Assembly (NCBI GenBank): GCA_045110285.1
Contig: JBGCGA010000017.1
Span: forward strand, 1 to 64,000
Length of the DNA stretch: 64,000 nt
Source of the DNA: Putridiphycobacter sp045110285
GTDB taxonomy: Bacteria > Bacteroidota > Bacteroidia > Flavobacteriales_D > Crocinitomicaceae
Direction of reading: 5' to 3'
Made by a program: the position numbers and the translations under genes. Each line of letters starts with the position of its first letter. Positions within the stretch are counted from its first letter, which is position 1. A model generated the notes under the pieces. The model ran no database searches. It saw only the letters and a program-made list of their open reading frames with translations, and had not been told where the DNA came from. This document shows positions 41,301-50,157 of the stretch, piece by piece.

Positions 41301-44300
41301 AATGATCCTAGTTGTTATGATTTATGTGATGGTGATATCACAGTAGCAGCCGCAAATAGTTCTGGGTTCTCTTATGTTTGGACCCCAGGAATAATTGTGG
41401 GTCAGGGAACAGATTTTGCAACAGACTTGTGTGCAAACGTTAATTACGTAGTTGAAGTGACTGATCAGAACGGTTGTGTTGAAAAAGACTCTTTAACTTT
41501 AAATGATGTTCCAGAATATGATATATCCTCCGTAATAAACGATATTACATGCTTTGGTGACAATGACGGATCAATTACAGTGACAGTAAACAGTGGTGGA
41601 ACCGGAATATTGTACAATTTTAATTGGGTTTCACTTTCTGGTGATCCTTTCACTGGTCAGGGAACCAATGGGATTTCAGATTTATTAGCGGGTGATTATT
41701 CAGTAACAATTTCTGATGCATTTTCTTGCGACACTACTGTGAATTTCACAGTAAATAGTCCAATGGACCTTGAAGTCAATACTACTGATATTGTACAAAT
41801 ATCATGTTTTGGACTCTGTGATGCGCAAATTTCTGTATTGCCTTCAGGTGGTAATCCAGGATATACCTACGAATGGATAGATGTTGCCAACGGGTTGGTT
41901 GTATCTAATGATTCGATCATTCAAAACTTGTGTGCTGGGGATTACTATGTGAGAGCTACAGACACTAAAGGGTGCAAAGATTCTAGTGGGGTTATAACAA
42001 TTGTTGAGCCACCACCACTTACTGTTAATGCAAGTGCAACTGACATTACTTGTAATGGAATATGTGACGGAACCGCACAAGTGACCGTTGGAGGCGGTAG
42101 TCCAGTCTATTCCTATCAATGGACAAACATTGCAAATGCTACAAATGTCGGAAGTGGACCAACTTTGTCAGGGTTATGTCCTGGAGAATTTCAAATTATT
42201 ATCACTGATGGAACAGGATGCGAAACTGTACCAGATACGGTAGAAGTTTCTGATGTACTCGCATTTGCTTTGACAATAACTGGTACTGATCCGAACTGTC
42301 CTAGTATTTGTAATGGAGTAATTGCTGGCAATGTTACTAATGGAACCGCTCCATTCACTTGGTCTCCAAGTCCTACTTCAGGTCAAAACACTAGCAGTTC
42401 AAATTACAATAATTTATGTGAAGGCTTATACACCATTTCGGTAGAAGATAACTTGGGTTGTATTGTTCAAGATACAATTACTTTAAATAGTCCACTACCT
42501 TTCGACATATCAGTTACACAAGTTAATTTGCAATGTTTCGGTGACAATTCAGGAAGCATTTCACTTACTGTTAATAGCGGTGGAACTGGAGGTCCTTACA
42601 CTTTCAATTGGCTACCAGCTGGTTTAATTGGATCTGGAACTAATTCTGTGTCAAGTCTGATTGCAGGTAATTATCAGGTTACAGTGAGTGATGGTACGTG
42701 TGATACTACTTTACTATTCACAATTACTCAGCCTGAAGAATTACTAGTAGACGCAAGTGTAATCAGTCAATCATTGTGTGCCACGAATTGTGAAGGTTCA
42801 GCACAAGTGACAATTTCAGGTGGCGCTCCAAACTATAGCATTTCTTGGAATGATCCGTTAATGCAAATCACCAATGTAATCGCTGATCTTTGCCCAAATA
42901 CATACATAGTAACTGTAACGGACGACAATTTATGTATGAAAACAGATAGCGTTATAATTACTGAACCGAATGGCTTTACATTTGTTGTAAATACAACAGA
43001 TGTAGATTGCAATGGAGCTTGTAACGGCTCTGCTACAATAGGTATGATAGCCGGTGGAACACCTTCTTACTCTGTTCAATGGAATGATCCTAGTAATCAG
43101 ACTTCTTTATCAGCCTCAAATTTGTGCGCCGGAACATACCAAGCAACCATAACAGATGACAATAATTGCGATACGATTATTACCGTTGTCATTTCAGAGC
43201 CACCAGCAATTTCATTTACAACTTCTGTTACACAAAGCTCATGTTTTGGATCCTGCAGTGGTGAAGTCTCAGCAAGTGCTTCAGGAGGCACTGGTCCTTA
43301 CCATATCATTTGGTATAATGTTAATTCTACAGTTGCAATTGGAACGGATGCAACAATCAGTAACCTATGTCCTGGAAGTTATTATGCCGAAGTTGAAGAT
43401 GCGAATTTATGTACAGTGAGAACAGATACATTGGAAGTTACTGAACTTCAAGAAATAATTATAAGCCCAACCAGTGTTACAGATGCATCTTGTGGACTAG
43501 CAGACGGTGCAATTACAATAGCCGCGTCTGGAGGAGACGGAACTTACAATTTTGATTGGAATCCAGGAACAGTCGTAGGTCAAGGCACTACCACAATAAG
43601 TCAGCTAACCGGCGGCTTGTATCAAATAATAGTGACAGATGGAAACAATTGCTCCGATTCTCTCTCTATACCAATTAATAGCGGTGCTTTAGAAGTGTTA
43701 ACAATTACAAGTACGGATGCTACATGTTTTGGTTTGGCAGACGGAACCGCAAATGTTAACTTTATATGTTTAGAGCCAAATTGCAGTATTGAATGGTCTG
43801 ATGTCAGTGGAAATGCTTTAGGAACTAATAATGTCGTGAATGGTTTACTAGCAGGTGTTTACTACGTAGAAGTCACCAATGGTTTAGGATGTACAGTAAT
43901 TGATTCGATTGTTGTAAGTGAGCCCAATGAAATAGATGGGCAAATTAGCTCCACTGATATTGCATGTGGAGGCACTAATACCGGAACAGCACTAGTTTCC
44001 AGTACCTCGAGTAATCTGATTTTTGATTGGACACCAAGTCCAAACGGAGGACAAGGTACCAATGCTGTATCTGGACTTTCTGCTGGAATTTGGATTGTTG
44101 AGGTATCTGATGTTAACGGTTGTGCAATTACATTGTCAACAAATGTGTCAGAACCCGATCCAATTGTTATTGACAACATCTCGGCCAGTGACATTTCGTG
44201 TAGTGGATTTGTGGACGGTTCCGTGTCAGTTTCTGCTCATGGAGGTACACAAAATTTGGTTTATGAGTGGTTTGAATGTGGTTCTGGTATTCCTGCAGGA

Positions 44301-47300
44301 AACGGCACGCTCGTCACCGGTCTAAGTCCAGGAGATTATTTTGTCGTGATAACAGATGGCAATAACTGTACATTAAATTCTATTTGTGTTACAATTGGGG
44401 ATAAAGATCCTATTTCAACAATAAATACTGCAACAAGTGCGAGCTGCTATGGCCTCTGTAATGGAGTAATAGTGACCATTCCAAGCGGAGGTGACGGTAC
44501 TTATTTTTATCAATGGAAGGACAATAACCAAGTCAATATTGCTGGACAAGTAAATGATACAATTAATAATTTGTGTCAGGGAAACTACCATGTCGAAATT
44601 ACAGATGGAAGTGGTTGCTCAGCATCATTTGGGCCTATTGATCTCACTCAGCCAAGTTTACCATGGGATATTGCAATTTCGCCAACTGATGTGTCTTGTT
44701 TCGGCGAATGTGATGGGTCAGGAGTAATCACTGTAAATGCCGGAAATACCGCACCATATAACTATAGTTGGAACGACCCAAACAATCAGGCTATTAACGA
44801 AGCTATCAATTTATGTGCTGGCACATATGAAGTAATAATTACCGATCAAATTAATTGCGATACTACTGTGACAGTTCTTATTAGCGAACCTGCAGAAATA
44901 TTAGCAAATCCAACACAAACAAATATACTTTGTGCTAATGAATGCAGTGGTGAAATAACTTTGGCACCTTCAGGAGGGCAATCTCCATATGATGTTAATT
45001 GGTCAAATGGTGACATGGGATTGATAGCCAGTAATATATGTGCAGGACCAATAACAGCAAACATACTAGATGCTGCAGGTTGTGCTTCAGAATCCATTTT
45101 CGTGATTACAGAGCCTGTTAGTTCAATGACTATAGTTTCTAGTTTCCAAAATATTTCTCAATGCAACGAATGTAACGGAAGTGCTACAGTAAACGTTTCA
45201 GGTGGAACTTTACCTTATACTTTTGTTTGGAGCGAAGCAAGTGCTACAGGGCAAGGAACAAACAATGTATCAGACTTATGTTCTGGTTTTATAAGCGTAA
45301 CTATAACAGATGCGAATGGATGCGAAATAATTGAGTCTTTTTTAATTGGAGATGCTGACGGAGATAGTTTTGTTTTGAATAACTCTGACGCTTCCTGCTT
45401 TGATATATGTGACGGATCAGCAACCATTGCGCCAACTTGTACAGCTCCAGCCTGCACTCAAGCATGGTATAATGCTGCATCTGGGGTGCAACTTATTGAG
45501 ACGGGAACAACAATATCTAATTTGTGCCAAGGTGACTATATAGTAGAGTTAACAAACGGTCTAGGTTGTGTTTCCGGAGATACATTTACAATAAATTCTC
45601 CGGATGAAATATTGATAGATGCGAATATAACAGATGTCACATGCTCGGGCGATTCAGACGGCACAGTATCAGCAACAGTTACTGGTGGATCCGGAGCAGG
45701 ATATTCTTACTCATGGATTCCAATACCGGCAAATGGAAATGGAAGCCCGTTTGCAACAGGCCTTACAAGCGGTACTATTTCACTAATTGTTACAGATGGA
45801 ACAAACTGTATAGCACAAGATTCTTATGCTATTATAGATACGACTCCTATAACCTTAACCACAGCTTCTAACAATGTTTTATGTAATGGCTTTTGTAATG
45901 GTAATATTACAGTAACTGCTTCAGGAGGATATGGGAACTATACATACCAGTGGTTTGAAAGCGGTTTAGCGGTGTTAGGACAAACCAGTGCAACTGTTTT
46001 TAATTTATGCCCAGGAAGCTATAATGTGCAGGTTACTGATGAAAATGGATGTACTGAAACCCTTGGAACGCCAATCATAATTACTGAACCTACTCAGGTA
46101 GGGGCAACCATAAGCGATACTGATATTTCGTGTTTTGGATTATGTGATGGTACTGCCACAGTAGTTGGCTCTGGAGGCCAATTTCCATACACTTATAACT
46201 GGTTTAATGGGTCTAATGTCTTAATAAATCAAACGAGTACAGTCGCTACTTCTTTGTGCGCAGACAATTATTTTGCTATCATTACTGATAATAATAATTG
46301 CTCGGTTACCACCTCCTTGGCAAATGTTACCGAACCAGCAGAATTAGAATATACAATTACTCAGACTGGAATTGACTGTTTTGAAAATTGTAATGGTTCT
46401 GCTCAAATTGCTGTTATAGGGGGCGTCCTCAATTACACTTACGAATGGAAAAACACAGGAACAAACTTAATAGTCGGAACAAATGACAGCATCAATAATC
46501 TATGTTCAGGTAGTTATAGTGTTGAAGTAGTTGATTTTAATGGTTGTTCAACTGGAGTTGAAGACGTGAACATCATAAGTCCAACTGAGATAGATATTCA
46601 AGTTTTTGCGAATAATGCTGAATGTAATGTACCTTCCGGGAGCGCTACCACTCAAGTGACAGGAGGAATTCCAGGGTATTCATATGAATGGCTAGATGAA
46701 AATGAAAATGTAATAGTTGGTGAAACAAATGACGATTTACAAAATGTGTTTGCAGGAATTTATCATGTGGTGGTTACTGACGCTAATGGTTGCGACGACA
46801 CCATTCAATTTGTAATTGACGAAAGCCCAAGCACAACCATACAATTTGATGCTGTTATTAATCCAACATGTTTTGGAGCAAGTGACGGCAGCATAGAGAT
46901 TACTATAGTTGGTAATAATACACCTTTAAATTTCTTATGGAATCCAGGCGGAACCGTTGCGGAGGACCCAACAAACCTTTCTGCCGGAACTTATACATTA
47001 ACGGTAACTGATGCACTTGGCTGTATATCGATATACGATACAGTATTAATTGAACCAACAGAGCTCAATCAAAGTCCAACCATCACAGATCCACTTTGTG
47101 GTGAATGCGACGGAGCAGTTTCAGTTGCAGTGACGGGTGGATCGTCACCGTACAATTACACTTGGAACACTGGTGCAATGGTTAATAACATTCAAAATTT
47201 GTGTGGAGGAATATACCAACTTACGGTTGAAGATGATAATGGTTGTGTAAATACCGTACCTTATGCAGTTGGAAATTCAGCAGCAGTATCTGCTGAAGCA

Positions 47301-49217
47301 GTGGTCACGCCAATTTCATGTTTTAATTCATGCGACGGAGAAATAACCGTAAATATATTAACTGGAACTGCACCATACACTGTCACTTGGTTAGATGATG
47401 GCTTTACAGGATTAACAAAACAAAACCTTTGCGCCGACACGTATTTTATTGAAGTTGTAGACAATGAAGGATGCGTTTTCCCCCTTGTAGTTGATCTTGT
47501 AAATCCCAATGAAATAACAGCAGTACCAACAATGGTTTTACCCAACTGTGGGGCAACTGACGGTCAAATTTCTGTAACAACTCAAGGCGGTGTTTTACCA
47601 CACGCTTACTCATGGAATTTCCCGCCATCAAACACCTCAACAGTATCGAATATTGGAGCAGGTATATACATTCTTACTGTTACTGACGATAATGGAACAG
47701 GATGTAGTCAAGATTTTACATTTAATCTAAGCAATATCACCGTGCCACAAGTGCTTTTAACAAAATCAGATATTGACTGCAACGGAAATTGTAACGGTGA
47801 AATTTCGTCGGTAACTTCAGGAGGTACCCCGAATTATACATATCAATGGTTTGAAGGAGATGGATCTTTGTTAGTCGGAGAAATTAACGATAATATCATT
47901 GGTTTGTGCGCTGGTAGCTATTCTATTGAAGTAACTGATGCAAATGGTTGCATTGCTTATGCAACAGAAGAAATAACAGAACCGACTGCCATTAGTTTTA
48001 ACTCGCCAAATGTTAACCCAGTTGCATGCTTTGGCGATTGCGACGGGAGCATTTTCACTAATAGCTTTGGTGGCACACTTCCGTATTCTTATGTTTGGGA
48101 TGATGCTGGTGGGCAAACAAATGCCAATGCAATAAATTTATGTGATGGCGTATACACTTTAACTTTGACTGATGGCAATGGTTGTCAAGCCACAATAATC
48201 GACAGTATTGTAGAACCAGAATTATTAACCATTACTGTTGATAGTGTTACAGCAGCAAAATGTAAAGAAACCCTTGATGGCGATATTCAAGCTACAATAT
48301 CAGGAGGGACATTAAATTACACTATTAACTGGGTGAGCTTTACAGGGCAAACTTATAGTACAGAAGACATTACGGGTGCTTTACCAATGGCGTATTATTT
48401 AACCGTTTCTGATGCAAATGGATGTATTGCTCAAGATACTGCAATAATTGATACGACGGTAGTTGTATTTGTTGATGCGGGACTAGACACAACCATTTGT
48501 TTTGATGAGGAAGCTTCCCTAATCGCTGTTTCAAATCAATTGGCTGCAGACTACACTTGGTTTGACATATCTTCTAATCAAATTAGCGATACTAATATTT
48601 ACATCACAGGACCTTTAGTAGATGGGATTTATACCTACACAGCTAAGGCAACTTTTGATGGTTGTGATGATTTTGATTCTGTGCAAGTTTTTGTTAATTC
48701 TGATCTAGTTGTTGATGCAGGGCCTGATATAGAACTGAAACTAAATCAAGACGGGGTAATTGGTGGTAATCCAACTTCACCTACTTCTGGTCAATATATT
48801 TGGACACCAAGTAGTTTTCTGTCCGATACTGCTGCAAGTAACCCTACAGTTGTCTCGCCAGACGAAGATATTTGGTATTACTTAGAGTTTATAGATTCAC
48901 TAGGATGTAGAGCGTTTGATAGTGCGTTTGTAGAGGTTGTGCCAGATATATGGGTACCAGAAGGAATTTCACCAGATGGAGACAGTAAAAATGACATCTG
49001 GATTCTTGAATTTAATGAAGATTTTCCTAATCTTGAAGTATCGGTTTACAACCGTTGGGGAGAATTATTATTTTACGATAATACGGGTTACACTATTCCT
49101 TGGGACGGAACATATAATGGTAAAACATTGCCAGTTGGTACGTACTATTATGTTGTTGAATTAAATTCTGAGCTTTACCCAGAACCTTTTGTTGGACCAT
49201 TAACCATTATGAGATAA
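38322..49217 (+). CDS. Giant SprB-like surface adhesin with about 39 SprB repeats
   Basis: About 3,631 residues from the ATG at 38322; an in-frame TTG at 38304 is the alternative start. A signal peptide (ending LVAK) is followed by a domain opening DLYWIGNTGDWSNRLNWSLS (about 20-230). About 39 SprB-type repeats of ~80 residues follow (about 250-3390), each of the form C-x-G-x-C-D/N-G-x-I ... L-C-x-G-x-Y-x-V-x-V-T-D-x-x-x-C. Two Ig/PKD-like segments and a CHU_C sorting domain end the protein (PEGISPDGDSKNDIW ... WDGTYNGKTLPVGTYYYVVE). SprB of F. johnsoniae is a mobile gliding adhesin of similar design. The stop overlaps the start of its SprF-like partner by one base. Whether it drives gliding here is inferred. 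Confidence 0.92.
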   Translation: MTLRVLIPIFIFFFSTNLVAKDLYWIGNTGDWSNRLNWSLSSGGTAANQIPSSSDDVIFDENSFDEKNQTVSFSTVSVNSITVTSNQYPVFRGEKITIHTEISFLKMLAFQSTIELVSSKSIIGSINTGGYILGGDFSIQSGVWVITNDLILADNYTFSASCEKLTAKSKTLKAGAIMFDAVKLNLSDSEIGVIRKIDLSKAVKMGGNPTVSASDQMIDTDIELGDWSSSTVSTKATCGNVTVTAAITSNYNGSDISCSNACDAEVTVTVTSTSLGPFGYSLNNQSGPFQTSNILTGVCAGNQTVWVIDSSQTTVGTNKLTCSDIINPNQPLALSYSLDSLTNPTCPDLCNGTAGITVNTLTGTGMKTVTWGNGESGQFPVQLCTGSNLFTISDVNGCTLDASIEINSPVAILYDLSVSELTCNGDSDAEIIISNESGGNGGPYTFNFSPAPTSGQGTVNGIGFSSGNIVVTVSDVDGCQQDSIVIISDPPVFLAGTADAMDLTCFGICNGQISAVPSGGIAGYTYEWFDNGSGLSTGITDSIATGLCTGDYFVVITDANGCAKTSAVVTISEPLPFALNTSKTDVACLDSCTGIVSASPAGGTPGYNYSWVDISDNSVIGSAPSISDLCAGFYEITVTDSENCVSVPDTLEVLNGLPLDIVFNSVNPDCYNLCDGEITAVPTNQTGFLYSWSNGGNMATISNLCVDGTYIVTVTSDSGCVAIDSFSFTAPVLYDIVINQNDLLCFGDGDGNIAVDVIEGGNGPVFSYDWTVVSSPTDAINGDFTDSIFGLTAQSYELTITDGPGACDTTLSFTITSPPELTITAVDIQSLDCQSICDGQASALPVGGLPPYSFEWFDNATGLPIGTADSIAMNLCEGNYFVVVTDGNNCSATSAVVAINSPPPLTLNLSKIDLVCIDICDGEASSVVTGGTLNYSYSWTNLTTMTNVGNTPSLTALCPGEYELTVVDANNCPPVIDTVTVLNALPIDVSLTGNDPSCYDLCDGDITVAAANSSGFSYVWTPGIIVGQGTDFATDLCANVNYVVEVTDQNGCVEKDSLTLNDVPEYDISSVINDITCFGDNDGSITVTVNSGGTGILYNFNWVSLSGDPFTGQGTNGISDLLAGDYSVTISDAFSCDTTVNFTVNSPMDLEVNTTDIVQISCFGLCDAQISVLPSGGNPGYTYEWIDVANGLVVSNDSIIQNLCAGDYYVRATDTKGCKDSSGVITIVEPPPLTVNASATDITCNGICDGTAQVTVGGGSPVYSYQWTNIANATNVGSGPTLSGLCPGEFQIIITDGTGCETVPDTVEVSDVLAFALTITGTDPNCPSICNGVIAGNVTNGTAPFTWSPSPTSGQNTSSSNYNNLCEGLYTISVEDNLGCIVQDTITLNSPLPFDISVTQVNLQCFGDNSGSISLTVNSGGTGGPYTFNWLPAGLIGSGTNSVSSLIAGNYQVTVSDGTCDTTLLFTITQPEELLVDASVISQSLCATNCEGSAQVTISGGAPNYSISWNDPLMQITNVIADLCPNTYIVTVTDDNLCMKTDSVIITEPNGFTFVVNTTDVDCNGACNGSATIGMIAGGTPSYSVQWNDPSNQTSLSASNLCAGTYQATITDDNNCDTIITVVISEPPAISFTTSVTQSSCFGSCSGEVSASASGGTGPYHIIWYNVNSTVAIGTDATISNLCPGSYYAEVEDANLCTVRTDTLEVTELQEIIISPTSVTDASCGLADGAITIAASGGDGTYNFDWNPGTVVGQGTTTISQLTGGLYQIIVTDGNNCSDSLSIPINSGALEVLTITSTDATCFGLADGTANVNFICLEPNCSIEWSDVSGNALGTNNVVNGLLAGVYYVEVTNGLGCTVIDSIVVSEPNEIDGQISSTDIACGGTNTGTALVSSTSSNLIFDWTPSPNGGQGTNAVSGLSAGIWIVEVSDVNGCAITLSTNVSEPDPIVIDNISASDISCSGFVDGSVSVSAHGGTQNLVYEWFECGSGIPAGNGTLVTGLSPGDYFVVITDGNNCTLNSICVTIGDKDPISTINTATSASCYGLCNGVIVTIPSGGDGTYFYQWKDNNQVNIAGQVNDTINNLCQGNYHVEITDGSGCSASFGPIDLTQPSLPWDIAISPTDVSCFGECDGSGVITVNAGNTAPYNYSWNDPNNQAINEAINLCAGTYEVIITDQINCDTTVTVLISEPAEILANPTQTNILCANECSGEITLAPSGGQSPYDVNWSNGDMGLIASNICAGPITANILDAAGCASESIFVITEPVSSMTIVSSFQNISQCNECNGSATVNVSGGTLPYTFVWSEASATGQGTNNVSDLCSGFISVTITDANGCEIIESFLIGDADGDSFVLNNSDASCFDICDGSATIAPTCTAPACTQAWYNAASGVQLIETGTTISNLCQGDYIVELTNGLGCVSGDTFTINSPDEILIDANITDVTCSGDSDGTVSATVTGGSGAGYSYSWIPIPANGNGSPFATGLTSGTISLIVTDGTNCIAQDSYAIIDTTPITLTTASNNVLCNGFCNGNITVTASGGYGNYTYQWFESGLAVLGQTSATVFNLCPGSYNVQVTDENGCTETLGTPIIITEPTQVGATISDTDISCFGLCDGTATVVGSGGQFPYTYNWFNGSNVLINQTSTVATSLCADNYFAIITDNNNCSVTTSLANVTEPAELEYTITQTGIDCFENCNGSAQIAVIGGVLNYTYEWKNTGTNLIVGTNDSINNLCSGSYSVEVVDFNGCSTGVEDVNIISPTEIDIQVFANNAECNVPSGSATTQVTGGIPGYSYEWLDENENVIVGETNDDLQNVFAGIYHVVVTDANGCDDTIQFVIDESPSTTIQFDAVINPTCFGASDGSIEITIVGNNTPLNFLWNPGGTVAEDPTNLSAGTYTLTVTDALGCISIYDTVLIEPTELNQSPTITDPLCGECDGAVSVAVTGGSSPYNYTWNTGAMVNNIQNLCGGIYQLTVEDDNGCVNTVPYAVGNSAAVSAEAVVTPISCFNSCDGEITVNILTGTAPYTVTWLDDGFTGLTKQNLCADTYFIEVVDNEGCVFPLVVDLVNPNEITAVPTMVLPNCGATDGQISVTTQGGVLPHAYSWNFPPSNTSTVSNIGAGIYILTVTDDNGTGCSQDFTFNLSNITVPQVLLTKSDIDCNGNCNGEISSVTSGGTPNYTYQWFEGDGSLLVGEINDNIIGLCAGSYSIEVTDANGCIAYATEEITEPTAISFNSPNVNPVACFGDCDGSIFTNSFGGTLPYSYVWDDAGGQTNANAINLCDGVYTLTLTDGNGCQATIIDSIVEPELLTITVDSVTAAKCKETLDGDIQATISGGTLNYTINWVSFTGQTYSTEDITGALPMAYYLTVSDANGCIAQDTAIIDTTVVVFVDAGLDTTICFDEEASLIAVSNQLAADYTWFDISSNQISDTNIYITGPLVDGIYTYTAKATFDGCDDFDSVQVFVNSDLVVDAGPDIELKLNQDGVIGGNPTSPTSGQYIWTPSSFLSDTAASNPTVVSPDEDIWYYLEFIDSLGCRAFDSAFVEVVPDIWVPEGISPDGDSKNDIWILEFNEDFPNLEVSVYNRWGELLFYDNTGYTIPWDGTYNGKTLPVGTYYYVVELNSELYPEPFVGPLTIMR
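39075..48470 (+). repeat. SprB-type repeat array (39 units)
   Basis: Counting by the first cysteine of each unit I find 39 tandem domains over about 9.4 kb, average about 240 bp. Twenty-six have four cysteines (CxGxC ... LCxG ... C); thirteen lack both inner cysteines (for example CFGDNDG ... LLAGDY ... C) and none lacks only one. A few units carry an extra pair, such as CLEPNC and CTAPAC. This is a protein-level repeat that has diverged at the DNA level. Confidence 0.85.
39561..42500 (+). repeat. Higher-order repeat: three copies of a four-domain block
   Basis: Units 3-14 of the adhesin repeat in blocks of four, with boundaries near 39561, 40521, 41517 and 42501 (periods 960, 996 and 984 bp). 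Each block starts with a two-cysteine unit (CFGDxDG) whose lead-in is YDI/YDL-like. Next comes a unit with YTYEWFD/YSFEWFD, then one ending in VPDTxEV or VIDTVTV, then one opening DPxC/NPDC. Unit 15 begins a fourth block that is not completed in the same order. Confidence 0.65.
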
Positions 49218-50131
49218 TGAGATTAATATTAGCAATAGCGATTCTTTTTGTTTCTGTTTCAGCTTTCGGGCAGCAACTGCCTCAGCAATCACAATACATG
49301 TTTAATCAATATGCCATTAACCCAGCTTATGCGGGCGTTAAAGATCATTGGCAAACTGTAATGAACAGTAGGTACCAGTGGGTAGGAATAGTAGACGCAC
49401 CTAGAACAGTAACTTTAACGGCGCATGGCCCGTTTAAAAATCAAAAAATGGCGGTTGGTGGTATGGTATATAATGATATCGTTGGTCCAACTCGACGACT
49501 TGGTTTTCAAGGTTCTTATTCATATCATATTAAGTTAAGTAAATCAATAAAATTATCGTTGGCTGCTTCTTTAGGCTTTAATCAATGGCTAGTAGACACA
49601 GATAAAATTGCAGTTGTACATGAAGATGATCCTTTTTTTACCAATGGATTAATTAAATCGTTTAGCCCTGATGCTAAGTTTGCATTTTACCTTTATCACA
49701 AAAATTGGTTTTTCGCAGGCTCTTCGCCTCAATTACTTCGTAATAGGCTTAAATTCAATGATGTTTCAGAAATCTCTAATAGTTATTTAGAGAACCATTT
49801 TTATATCAATGGCGGTTATACTTTTAATTTAGGCAGTAACTTTTCTTTAATGCCGACAGCCCTCATTAAATATGTGAGAGCTGCACCGGTTAAAGTTGAT
49901 ATAAATGTAACTGCAACATTTAAAGAAACAGTATGGCTAGGGATCGGATATAGAACGCAAGATGCCATAGTGGCAATGTTGGGATACAACCATAAAGATA
50001 ATCTTCAGTTTGGATACTCATTCGACTATTCAGCAACAAATTTACAAGCTTTTAATGCTGGAACTCACGAACTGTTTTTCGCAATCAAATTTGGCTCTAT
50101 CAGTCAACCTGAAGTCGATAGAGAAGAGTAA
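49217..50131 (+). CDS. PorP/SprF-family T9SS outer-membrane protein (partner of the giant adhesin)
   Basis: 304 residues. Signal peptide (about 1-18, ending AFGQ), then the PorP/SprF opening QLPQQSQYMFNQYAINPAYA and NSRYQWVGIVDAPRTVTLTA, and a beta-barrel ending FGYSFDYSATNLQ. In F. johnsoniae SprF is required to place SprB on the cell surface, and here the gene follows the SprB-like gene in the same way. Its ATG shares one base with the adhesin TAA (TAATG), so translation is probably coupled. The molybdenum-cofactor operon begins 26 nt downstream. Confidence 0.92.
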   Translation: MRLILAIAILFVSVSAFGQQLPQQSQYMFNQYAINPAYAGVKDHWQTVMNSRYQWVGIVDAPRTVTLTAHGPFKNQKMAVGGMVYNDIVGPTRRLGFQGSYSYHIKLSKSIKLSLAASLGFNQWLVDTDKIAVVHEDDPFFTNGLIKSFSPDAKFAFYLYHKNWFFAGSSPQLLRNRLKFNDVSEISNSYLENHFYINGGYTFNLGSNFSLMPTALIKYVRAAPVKVDINVTATFKETVWLGIGYRTQDAIVAMLGYNHKDNLQFGYSFDYSATNLQAFNAGTHELFFAIKFGSISQPEVDREE

Positions 50132-50157
50132 TAAACAGCTTAATCAAAACAGCTATT

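Noticed and set aside
39075..48470. Tandem repeats that might be taken for a CRISPR array or satellite
   Set aside because: The units are about 240 bp, diverged at the DNA level and in one continuous reading frame; they are SprB-type protein domains.
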